From: Aurantibacter crassamenti | GTDB lineage: Bacteria; Bacteroidota; Bacteroidia; Flavobacteriales; Flavobacteriaceae | Length of the DNA stretch: 64,000 nt | Direction of reading: 5' to 3' | NCBI RefSeq assembly: GCF_016811105.1 | Contig: NZ_JAFBGM010000001.1 | Span: forward strand, 744,001-808,000 | In this document: positions 47,620 to 55,482 of the stretch, one piece after another | How positions within the stretch are numbered: the first letter of the stretch is position 1 | Layout of the letters: every line of letters starts with the position of its first letter | Made by a program: the position numbers and the translations under genes | The notes under the pieces: model-generated | Told to the model about the DNA's origin: nothing | Seen by the model: the letters and a program-made list of their open reading frames with translations, nothing else | Databases searched by the model: none

Positions 47620-48399
47620 ATGCAATTAGATAAATATACTTTTGCCGTTGATGTAATTTCTTTTAAAGAAAGAAAAAGCGACAATACATTGCCGCCACCC
47701 TACTTTTTAAAAAACTACAACTTCTACGAACCGAAGCTCGAAGATGATTTCTACTACATGTACTTCTTAAATGAATTGTTATTCTCTCATTCCATTCTAG
47801 AAATAGAAGATTTTCTAAATACTCAATTCAATGCTTCACAAAATAGAACTCGATTTATAAAAATTTTAAATTTTTTGGTTCTACCAGCTATTGACAAAAT
47901 TGTTGAAAATGCGAAAAATTCAATCGTGTTTGGAGGGCCTGAAATTAAAGCTAAAGAGTATGATGACGGTTTTATTGAATTTCAGGGGGTTATAAAAAAT
48001 ACCTCGTATAGCTTCGAGTTTTTTTATAATATAACATTTAATGAAAAACTAAAAAAAGATTTAGAAAAAAGGAAGACAATCATTGAAACTTTTATAATAG
48101 AAAAACAGAGTTTGAATGCAGAAAGAAATGTTTTAAAATGGATAGGCAAACCTAGTCATTTGGCCTACGTAATAAGAAAATTGGTTGATGAAGGTTACAT
48201 TGAAGCACCTCAAAAGTTGAATAAAGAAATAAATTTCACAGAGCTAAGCCGGCAAATAATTAACTCATTTAATGTAAAGAGTCCTAAAGAAAATACTTTA
48301 AGATCATATTCGAGTGTTGAAACTCAACAATACCAAGATTTAGATATAAAATTCACAAAAGAAGGGTTTCATATACCCGATTCGGGTTCTGTAAGTTAG
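47620..48399 (+). CDS. Hypothetical protein, RteC-like C-terminus
   Basis: This 259-aa protein begins 8 bp after the integrase stop, so it is co-transcribed. The N-terminal half is not recognised (alternating aromatic and charged residues, DDFYYMYFLNELLF). The C-terminal part (WIGKPSHLAYVIRKLVDEGY, then NFTELSRQIINSFNV) resembles the helix-turn-helix end of RteC-type regulators of Bacteroides conjugative transposons. No membrane segment is seen. A regulator of integration or excision is a guess based on this resemblance and on its place behind the integrase. Confidence 0.6.
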   Translation: MQLDKYTFAVDVISFKERKSDNTLPPPYFLKNYNFYEPKLEDDFYYMYFLNELLFSHSILEIEDFLNTQFNASQNRTRFIKILNFLVLPAIDKIVENAKNSIVFGGPEIKAKEYDDGFIEFQGVIKNTSYSFEFFYNITFNEKLKKDLEKRKTIIETFIIEKQSLNAERNVLKWIGKPSHLAYVIRKLVDEGYIEAPQKLNKEINFTELSRQIINSFNVKSPKENTLRSYSSVETQQYQDLDIKFTKEGFHIPDSGSVS

Positions 48400-48421
48400 T
48401 TATCGATAAGTACTGATAACT
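48398..48421. repeat. Inverted repeat between island genes
   Basis: AGTTATC (48398-48404) and GATAACT (48415-48421) form 7-bp arms with a 10-nt spacer, overlapping the stop of the preceding gene and 50 bp before the next ATG. Either an operator or a weak hairpin. Confidence 0.35.
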
Positions 48422-48471
48422 GCAATCGTAGTTATAACAAATAGTTTTGAGCGTCATTAAAATATAATAAA

Positions 48472-48759
48472 ATGGACTCAAAGCAGATTCAACTAATACA
48501 AATAACAGTAGACCAATTCGCTGAACAGCTATCTTACCATTTAAATAAGAGAGAGAAATCTATTTTCGAAAATCAAATCAAAACTCAACCCGCACCAGAG
48601 GAACTACTAACTGTTGAAGAGACTATTAAACTATTAAAATGTTCTAAACAAGCACTTTGGAACTGGAGAAAGAATGGAATTTTACCTAGCTATCGCCTTG
48701 GCAATCGTGTCTATTATAAGAAGAGTGACATTTTCAACAAATTAATAAAGCAAGAATAG
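48472..48759 (+). CDS. Helix-turn-helix DNA-binding protein, excisionase-like
   Basis: The 95-aa protein ends in a MerR/Xis-type winged helix (LLTVEETIKLLKCSKQALWN, then WRKNGILPSYRLGNRVYYKK and SDIFNKLI), the domain of Bacteroidota excisionases and small element regulators. The first 45 residues form a helix-rich region with no known motif. One base separates its stop from the next start, so the genes are translated together. Excision directionality or promoter control is expected from the family. Confidence 0.78.
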   Translation: MDSKQIQLIQITVDQFAEQLSYHLNKREKSIFENQIKTQPAPEELLTVEETIKLLKCSKQALWNWRKNGILPSYRLGNRVYYKKSDIFNKLIKQE

Positions 48760-48760
48760 T

Positions 48761-49423
48761 ATGAAAGGCTTTATTAAATTATCTAGAGAACTAACAGATT
48801 GGGAATGGTATCAAGATTCCACAGCTTGTAGACTATACATTCACCTAAAACTTCGCGCTAATTATACTGATAAAAAATGGCAAGGCACTCTAGTAAAACG
48901 TGGGCAATTAATTAGCTCAAACGAAAATTTGGCTCGTGATTTAAACCTATCATTTCAACAAATTAGAACGGGAATTAAAAAATTGAAATCTAGCGGATAT
49001 ATCACAACCCAAACAACAAACAAATTTACGCTGATTACCATTGTAGATTATGAAGAAACACAAGCGCGATACGCGCCAACTAACATGCTAACAAACACTC
49101 TTGCAACAAACAAGCAACAATCAACTAACAAAAAAATAACAACAACTAAAGAAAGTAAGAATTTAAAAGAAAAAAATATAGAAACAATAAAAGTGCGTAA
49201 GCAAAATTTTAAAAACGATGTTTTTAAACACTCCAATTTTTCAAATGAAATATTAAAGGGCTTTTTTACATACTGGTCTGAATTCGATTCAAAATCCAAT
49301 AAATTGAGATTTGAAAAACAAATTGCATTTGAAATTAAAATTCGACTAAACAGTTGGAAGAAAAATGAGTTAAAATGGAATGATAATTCAAGCAGAAAAA
49401 AAAGCATATCATCCAACAGATAA
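48761..49423 (+). CDS. Replication-initiator-like winged-helix protein
   Basis: The 220-aa protein starts MKGFIKLSRELTDWEWYQD, then shows a winged-helix region (LKLRANYTDKKWQGTLVKRG, LARDLNLSFQQIRTGIKKLK, SSGYITTQTTNKFTLITIVD). This is typical of phage and island DnaD/O-like initiator proteins that load a helicase at an origin. The C-terminal part is rich in Lys, Asn and Thr and less ordered. It overlaps the DnaC-like ATPase gene by 44 bp, a coupling commonly seen for initiator and loader pairs. Confidence 0.65.
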   Translation: MKGFIKLSRELTDWEWYQDSTACRLYIHLKLRANYTDKKWQGTLVKRGQLISSNENLARDLNLSFQQIRTGIKKLKSSGYITTQTTNKFTLITIVDYEETQARYAPTNMLTNTLATNKQQSTNKKITTTKESKNLKEKNIETIKVRKQNFKNDVFKHSNFSNEILKGFFTYWSEFDSKSNKLRFEKQIAFEIKIRLNSWKKNELKWNDNSSRKKSISSNR

Positions 49424-50159
49424 TTTTATACAAATGGAACGACAATTAGAAGTCAAAAAGCTAAATCAAATAACACCAATAATATACCCACTTCATAAAT
49501 CAAAAAGTACAAGTAAAGAACATGAAACTATTGACAAAAATTATCTCTGGTTAATTTTTAAACAATACTTTAAAATTATATCCGGTAGAGCGTTTAAAGA
49601 AACCAAGGAATCTATAAATAATATAAGTGCTGTTTTTTACTACTTCTTAAGGGATGAATCTTTTAACTATCATCCTAATGTCAAAATGGAATTATCAAAA
49701 CCAAGTTTTGATAAAGGTCTTCTAATTATCGGAGATTACGGTATCGGTAAGACCGATTGTATGAAAGCACTAGAACTATGCCTTAAACAAATCAAAAAAA
49801 ATAGATTTAAAATATATAGCACAAATGAAATAGTACAGAAATTTGAAATTTGTACTTCTTCTTTTGACAAACAAAATTTTTATAATCAGATGAAACTAGG
49901 AACTGATCTTTATGATGATTTAACTACAGAAAGATTGGCTAGTAATTTTGGTCGTGTCAACATTATGAAAGAAATATTTGAAGAGCGTTATAATCATAGA
50001 AAACTCACACATGCTATCGCAAATTATCATGAGGAATATAAAAATGATGTAGAAGCTGCTTTAGAGAATTTAGGTACATTTTACGGCAATCGATTCTATG
50101 ATCGAATCTTCGAAATGTTCAATATTGTTGTTTTTACCGGGAAAAGTATGAGAAGATGA
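49380..50159 (+). CDS. DnaC-like AAA+ ATPase
   Basis: The 259-aa protein has a Walker A motif (GDYGIGKTD, Lys near 122), a Walker B-like LYDDL, and a C-terminal arginine-finger-type stretch (GNRFYDRIFEMFNIVVF). This is the arrangement of helicase loaders of the DnaC/DnaI/IstB group. It is probably a replicative helicase loader that works with the overlapping initiator-like gene, allowing the island to replicate autonomously. Transposition helpers of the IstB type are an alternative, but no transposase partner is seen here. Confidence 0.78.
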   Translation: MIIQAEKKAYHPTDNFIQMERQLEVKKLNQITPIIYPLHKSKSTSKEHETIDKNYLWLIFKQYFKIISGRAFKETKESINNISAVFYYFLRDESFNYHPNVKMELSKPSFDKGLLIIGDYGIGKTDCMKALELCLKQIKKNRFKIYSTNEIVQKFEICTSSFDKQNFYNQMKLGTDLYDDLTTERLASNFGRVNIMKEIFEERYNHRKLTHAIANYHEEYKNDVEAALENLGTFYGNRFYDRIFEMFNIVVFTGKSMRR

Positions 50160-50210
50160 AAGGTAAAATTAAACTTATTTTAACCCATTAGAGATAAAAA
50201 AGTACGTAAT

Positions 50211-50621
50211 ATGGAAAGGTTTTGTAAATATTGCAATGAAATTTTCAACCCTAGAAGAAAGAATCATATCTACTGCTGTTCTAGTTGTAAAACCTTGGCC
50301 AGCTATAAGCGCAACCAATATAAATATGTGTCTGGTCATTATCAAAAGAATGAAATTGTACCTTCAGAAAAGATTAATGATTCACTAATTGAGCAAAAAA
50401 ATATTACCGCTTCTATTCCTAAAGTAGCTAATGATAAAAATAGGGTTAATTTTAATTCCGTCGCAAATTCGGTCATTGGAAATTTAGCCGCAGATAGTCT
50501 TTCTTATGGTCTAAAAAAAGCATTCGCACCAAATAGTATTCCCGCTACAAAAGAAGACATCTTGGCGCTTCAGAAAGATATCAACCAACTTAAACTTTTA
50601 TTAAAGGTTAGAACTCATTAA
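50211..50621 (+). CDS. Zinc-ribbon-containing hypothetical protein
   Basis: The 136-aa protein opens with a CxxC...CCxxC cluster (FCKYCNEIFNPRRKNHIYCC, SSCKTL) that should bind zinc, like the N-terminal zinc ribbon found in many small phage and island proteins. The C-terminal half is predicted helical (AADSLSYGLKKAF, LALQKDINQLKLLLKV) with possible coiled coil. Function is unknown. It ends just before the excisionase-like gene. Confidence 0.65.
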   Translation: MERFCKYCNEIFNPRRKNHIYCCSSCKTLASYKRNQYKYVSGHYQKNEIVPSEKINDSLIEQKNITASIPKVANDKNRVNFNSVANSVIGNLAADSLSYGLKKAFAPNSIPATKEDILALQKDINQLKLLLKVRTH

Positions 50622-50646
50622 TTTGGCGAACATTATAAATATAATT

Positions 50647-50970
50647 ATGGAAAACCCATTCGAAAGAATTGATAAACGATTACAGCGTATAGAAATCTTA
50701 TTAGAAAAATTAGTAGACAACCAATCAGAAAATCTGCAGGAAAATAACAAACCTATGAATACGAAAGATCTCAGCATTTACTTGAGTCTATCAGTTTACA
50801 CTATTTATGGGCTAACACACAGTCGTACAATACCTTTTATTAAAAAAGGAAAGCGATTATATTTTGAAAAGGAAGCAATAGATAAATGGTTGAGTCAGGG
50901 TAGACAACTAACAAATGTAGGTCTCAATAAAAAAGCAGATGAATATCTTTCTAGAAATCCGCTTCGATAA
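50647..50970 (+). CDS. Excisionase-like helix-turn-helix protein
   Basis: The 107-aa protein starts at ATG 50647 (MENPFERIDKRLQRIE); the TTG at 50623 is a longer alternative. A coiled-coil-like N-terminus (RLQRIEILLEKLVDN) is followed by an excisionase/MerR-type fold (MNTKDLSIYLSLSVYTIYGL, RTIPFIKKGKRLYFEKEAID, WLSQG). This is the second such protein of the module. Its stop touches the stop of the convergent brxL gene at 50971, which marks the border between the mobility and defence parts. Confidence 0.75.
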   Translation: MENPFERIDKRLQRIEILLEKLVDNQSENLQENNKPMNTKDLSIYLSLSVYTIYGLTHSRTIPFIKKGKRLYFEKEAIDKWLSQGRQLTNVGLNKKADEYLSRNPLR

Positions 50971-52974
50971 TTATGTTTTCAAAAACGTCAACTCACAAGC
51001 TTTACAAACACGTTTCTCCTGTATATACTCATTGATATCATACCAGCCACCTGTCTTTTGCCAAATATCTAAACCTCGACCTAAAACTATTTTCCAACCG
51101 TTATTCATCTCAATTGAACGGTCGTGTATATAATCATCAAATTCGTATGAAAATATAATACCCATTGATTCTAGTGAATAGCGCATCTGTTCAAAAGCAT
51201 CCTTCGCATTCTCAATATAGTCTTCATTATTACTGGTAATTAAATGAAGTTTCACATCGATATCTGGGTCTTTCTTTTCACTGATTAACTTAGCAAGCTC
51301 CATAAAATTACGTAGTTGATAAGGCAGTCTCACATATGGATCTGTGATTTTAATATCAGTGGCATTTAACAAGTAAGCTCCAAATAAATTATCATATGAA
51401 ATACCCGATTGGTTATCTCTAATAATTTTCTGCCCTGGCTCCAATTCTAACCTGAATTCCTCGACGTTCTTTATTTCTATATTGTCGACAGGCTCTTCCT
51501 TTTTCTGAACAGTTTTGACTTTATTTTCAACGTCTTCTAAGGTGGTTATTTCAAAATTCTCTCCTGTTGCTATACTAACATAACTAAAATTAACCTCCTC
51601 GAATGTTTCGTCCATTTTACGAAGTTGATCTTTTACCCTTTTCCTATTTTCAATAGAAAAGTCTAATATCTCTTTTGCATCAGATTCGGTATAGTTATCA
51701 TCTGGATAAATAACCTTAATCAAGCCGGCAAATGTCTTGGCTATAGAAGTTTTGTCTCTAGTGGTTATTGTACTTGAAAGTTCAAAGAACTTAGTATAAT
51801 CATGAGTTCTATCTTCTTTTCTTAAATTCTTAAGAATCTCAGCTAGGTAATCAACTATAAATCCGTATTCTGAAGTAAACATTTCATTTCGCAACTTCTG
51901 AACCTCCCATCCAGGTAAATAACCATGCATACGGTCAAGAAAAGCCGTATCATAGTAATCCTTAGGCAAAGCCTCAAAAAGATCACTATGCTTCATCATA
52001 TAAGCTACAGAGTGATCTGTGTTACCTACAAACACCATTGATGCTGAAGCACCATAAACTTGTGTACCCCTAGAGAAGGATTTATTTGCCATGTAGTTTT
52101 TCATGATATCAACTAAACCTCTATCTACACGTTTAGTTTTTCCCGCAAATTCATCATAAGCCACAACATCCCAGTAGCCTACCAGACCTATTTCACCAGA
52201 ACTATTATTGACGAACAACTTGGCTTTAGATACTTCACCCCCAGAGATTAAAATACCATGAGGTGACATTTCAGAATATATATGAGACTTCCCTGTTCCT
52301 TTCGGACCTAATTCGATAAGGTTATAATTGTTTTCTACGAAAGGGACAAGCCTCGTTAATTGCAATAATTTAGAGCGAAATGTAAACTCTTCTGGGTTTA
52401 AGCCTATAGATTGTAATAAAACGTCCATCCATTCCTCTTTTTCGAAATGTTGACGAACATCTTTGTATTCTTGCACATCTACATTTGAAACCTGTATGGG
52501 TTTTAGGCTTTCTACCATCCATGGCGTATGATCTCTTTCATCTGAAGGAAAATAACCCAAAGTTAAAATACACCAAACACCACTTGACAATAGTTTTTGA
52601 TGTTCTTTAATTATGGCATCAGCTATAGGAACTCGGTTTAAACCTAAATTAGCAAAAGACGCTTCGTATCTATCTTGTCTGTCATTAAGTTGAACTGCAA
52701 CTTTATCAATAATCCTATGCGAACCTTTTTCTCGAATTGTAGATTTTATAATTTGAGACTCATCACGATGAACAAAATGTTTTGCAATTATATTCTTTAC
52801 GGTCTCAACACCTTCCTTGATAGTGTCTTCATCGTCAGTAGCGCAATATTGCCCCAATAAATACTCTAAAACATAAGTAGGAACAATAGCATTTCCCTTT
52901 ACCAATTTGGTTAAATCCTTGCGGACTACCTTGCCAGCAAAGTGTTCATTTATTTTTAGATTAAGTATGTTCAT
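50971..52974 (-). CDS. brxL: BrxL-type AAA+ protein with MIT_C/PLD-like C-terminus
   Basis: The 667-aa protein is the last gene of the BREX operon, 5 bp after pglZ. The N-terminus (MNILNLKINEHFAGKVVRKD, VPTYVLEYLLGQYCA) and the AAA+ core match BrxL: Walker A GPKGTGKSH (residues 223-231, Lys229), the HGILISGGEVSKAKLF segment, Walker B VVAYDEFAG. In type 1 BREX this ATPase is needed for phage defence and carries a Lon-like protease domain at its C-terminus. Here no Lon Ser/Lys dyad is visible; instead the last 130 residues contain HDRSIEMNNGWKIVLGRGLD (His617), the pattern of the MIT_C domain, a phospholipase-D-like fold. The final Cys-x-x-Cys (KACELTF region) is not full zinc ribbon. Confidence 0.85.
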   Translation of the reverse strand: MNILNLKINEHFAGKVVRKDLTKLVKGNAIVPTYVLEYLLGQYCATDDEDTIKEGVETVKNIIAKHFVHRDESQIIKSTIREKGSHRIIDKVAVQLNDRQDRYEASFANLGLNRVPIADAIIKEHQKLLSSGVWCILTLGYFPSDERDHTPWMVESLKPIQVSNVDVQEYKDVRQHFEKEEWMDVLLQSIGLNPEEFTFRSKLLQLTRLVPFVENNYNLIELGPKGTGKSHIYSEMSPHGILISGGEVSKAKLFVNNSSGEIGLVGYWDVVAYDEFAGKTKRVDRGLVDIMKNYMANKSFSRGTQVYGASASMVFVGNTDHSVAYMMKHSDLFEALPKDYYDTAFLDRMHGYLPGWEVQKLRNEMFTSEYGFIVDYLAEILKNLRKEDRTHDYTKFFELSSTITTRDKTSIAKTFAGLIKVIYPDDNYTESDAKEILDFSIENRKRVKDQLRKMDETFEEVNFSYVSIATGENFEITTLEDVENKVKTVQKKEEPVDNIEIKNVEEFRLELEPGQKIIRDNQSGISYDNLFGAYLLNATDIKITDPYVRLPYQLRNFMELAKLISEKKDPDIDVKLHLITSNNEDYIENAKDAFEQMRYSLESMGIIFSYEFDDYIHDRSIEMNNGWKIVLGRGLDIWQKTGGWYDINEYIQEKRVCKACELTFLKT

Positions 52975-52979
52975 AGGTT

Positions 52980-55478
52980 TTAAAATTCATCAAAGTCATT
53001 AGTGAAAGAAATATTTAGCGTATAATAATACTCTTTATATACTCTCCATTTGTTAGCTCTGTCCATTGGTTCTTCCAACAACAACTTCACACGTTGGTTT
53101 TTATATTTTCCACTTGCTTGGGCTGTTAACTGAAATCTGTTCTTTACTTCTCGTTGTCTTTGATTTTCTTCTTTGATATCGAACGTATAAGTAAATTGAT
53201 CACTAAGTAAAGTGCCATCTTCTGCTACAATTGAAGCCTTTATTTTTCTTTCAAGAATCGCATCACTTACTACATTGGTTTGAATGAAGGAAACCGCAAG
53301 TAAGTTAGTTGTAATCTTATCTGTAGATTTAATAATATCTATTTCTACTTGTGCTGTAGTATCTTGACGTTTTATATTCACCTTAATTACAGGTGTTACA
53401 ATCTCTTGTAAAGATGCTCCACCATGAATAAATTTAGATCCTGACCCCTTTACTTTTAGCCTATTAATTGATTTAGGAATTAAAGCATTTCCCTCAGATG
53501 TTAGCCCCAATTCTTTATGGGTAAATGCTTTTAATGCATTACTTCCAGACAAATCTTTGCCAAGTATAAATCTCCTATTCATCTTATCAACTTCGCCTTT
53601 TACATCAACAGTCGTAAAATCACTTTCCTCTAATATTTTGTGCTGATATAGAAATCCATGATCAGCCGTTACAATCATATTATAACCATTCATATTATAA
53701 ATCTTCTTCAATACATCTTTAATGAAACTTAATTCGGTTTCTACAGCCTCAAAAACCTTATCCTGAGAGGTTGTATCATCTCCCGTATCATCTATATGAT
53801 TATGGTAGATATAAATAACATCATACTGTTTTACAAAATCTCTTCCCGTAGTATTCGCCTTAAACTTCATAAAATCTTCAGCCAAAATAGCGGTACATCT
53901 TGCATCGGTATTCTCGGATAATATTTTAGAACGTGCAGTAACACCAATAGAATTTAAATTATCTACTAAAACCTGATCTGTCCCTTCTTTAATAGCTAAA
54001 TTTTCATGTGGCAACAAGGAAGCCATACCCAATTGGGTATATGAAGGTAATGATGTTATAGTTCCTTCAATTTCGCTTTCATATCTATTCTCTTTTATTA
54101 AGAGTTCTGTTAATTCAACACCGCATTCATAACGTAATGCATCTGATATAATAACAAACACACGTTGCTTTTTATCTATATAAGGCTGTACATGTTTTTT
54201 AAAAAATTGTCTTTGACTAAAGCTGTCTTTTACAGACCAAGATTTTAAACTATCAATTACTAATTGCCATTTATCATTATAATGTAACAACCAATCATTG
54301 GTATACAATTTTTCTATCTTCTCAGCTAAATCTGACAGTATGCTATCCTGATTCGTTTTTCGATAATTTAGTATAAATTTTCTGTAGAGATAATCTATTT
54401 GATACAACTTAGAAGTATATTGTTGCAACCCATCTTCAAGAGATTTGAAGTCTACCTTTAACTGTTTTATCTCGCTCTGTAAATGCGATGCATATGATAC
54501 AGATTCATAGAAAGACTTAAAATGCGGCTCGTACCAAAAAGTATGCTCTCTTTGTTTTATGAAGTTTTGTAAAGCATCATTTGATATTTCATTTGCAATT
54601 AATCGTTGAACAAGATCATGAATAATTTTCTTATCGGTCAACTTAAATAATTCGTCGGTAACAGCCTTTTCTAATGGTAAAGTGTTAAGAACATTTTCGA
54701 TTTGTAAGTCCTCTGTTATTTGAGTTGAAATTTGATCAAAACCATCCCTATACATTATAGTATCTTTCCATAAAGACAGTAGCAACCTAGTTTCTTTTGA
54801 AAGCTTTGATTTTTCTTTTAGATTAAAATTATCGGAAAATGCCTCAAGTAGAAAATCGTATATTGATGGAGCGTCACTTTTATAATTAAATTTATTACCT
54901 ATTTCAGTCCAATAAAATTCTGATAGCTCATATCGTTCAAGATCTCTCTGTAACCTTTCATTTCCATTTGAAAATGCTGTACCATGGGCATGAATAAAAG
55001 TGTTCAGATTAACATAATCGGTATTTAATGTAACTGCTACCATTTTGTATCGAATGTCATTGTGAGAGTCTCCTTTACCCAATAACTCTTTAAGTTTATC
55101 TACTCTTTCTTTCGATTTAAAAAACAGAATATGTTTAGCTGCCAATTCCTTAAAACTATATTCTAAACCAAGTTCTTGAAGTATTATAGCTTCTTGGTCT
55201 GTGTAAAATATGTGGTAAGCTAGTTCCAAATCTAATAACCAATTTTCATTTGGCTTTGGTTTTGGCTGATTAGAGTATACCAGAAATTTAGAATCAGAAG
55301 TATTAGAAGTTATCTTATGCTTTATTTCAAATTCATTTCTTTGAATATGACATTTCTCAACACCTTCTATTACCAATTCATCAAAACTCTCCTTTAGTTC
55401 ATCGCGTTCGTCATACCAAAATATCACATTGTGGCTTTGAAATTTTTTTGCTAATGCTTCTTGTATTTTAATACTCAT
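52980..55478 (-). CDS. pglZ: BREX type 1 phosphatase-like protein PglZ (type A)
   Basis: The 832-aa protein has the PglZ type A N-terminus (VIFWYDERDELKESFDEL, WLLDLELAYHIFY) and the alkaline-phosphatase-like catalytic domain, with VIISDALRYECG (Asp446) and TADHGFLYQH (Asp606, His607) as metal ligands. In BREX, PglZ is an essential core component whose partner is PglX; the substrate of the phosphatase fold is not firmly known. The usual length is about 800-870 aa, so it is complete. It sits 4 bp after the TPR-S1 gene and 5 bp before brxL, in the canonical pglZ-brxL order. Confidence 0.92.
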   Translation of the reverse strand: MSIKIQEALAKKFQSHNVIFWYDERDELKESFDELVIEGVEKCHIQRNEFEIKHKITSNTSDSKFLVYSNQPKPKPNENWLLDLELAYHIFYTDQEAIILQELGLEYSFKELAAKHILFFKSKERVDKLKELLGKGDSHNDIRYKMVAVTLNTDYVNLNTFIHAHGTAFSNGNERLQRDLERYELSEFYWTEIGNKFNYKSDAPSIYDFLLEAFSDNFNLKEKSKLSKETRLLLSLWKDTIMYRDGFDQISTQITEDLQIENVLNTLPLEKAVTDELFKLTDKKIIHDLVQRLIANEISNDALQNFIKQREHTFWYEPHFKSFYESVSYASHLQSEIKQLKVDFKSLEDGLQQYTSKLYQIDYLYRKFILNYRKTNQDSILSDLAEKIEKLYTNDWLLHYNDKWQLVIDSLKSWSVKDSFSQRQFFKKHVQPYIDKKQRVFVIISDALRYECGVELTELLIKENRYESEIEGTITSLPSYTQLGMASLLPHENLAIKEGTDQVLVDNLNSIGVTARSKILSENTDARCTAILAEDFMKFKANTTGRDFVKQYDVIYIYHNHIDDTGDDTTSQDKVFEAVETELSFIKDVLKKIYNMNGYNMIVTADHGFLYQHKILEESDFTTVDVKGEVDKMNRRFILGKDLSGSNALKAFTHKELGLTSEGNALIPKSINRLKVKGSGSKFIHGGASLQEIVTPVIKVNIKRQDTTAQVEIDIIKSTDKITTNLLAVSFIQTNVVSDAILERKIKASIVAEDGTLLSDQFTYTFDIKEENQRQREVKNRFQLTAQASGKYKNQRVKLLLEEPMDRANKWRVYKEYYYTLNISFTNDFDEF

Positions 55479-55482
55479 GTTC

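Noticed and set aside
49048-49416. Antisense ORF of 122 codons in the island
   Set aside because: Phe/Leu-rich shadow of a Lys/Asn-rich protein; complete overlap with the initiator-like gene.
48761-49423. Frameshift between the initiator-like and DnaC-like genes
   Set aside because: The 44-bp overlap has complete domains on both sides and an ATG start, as in ordinary translationally coupled pairs.
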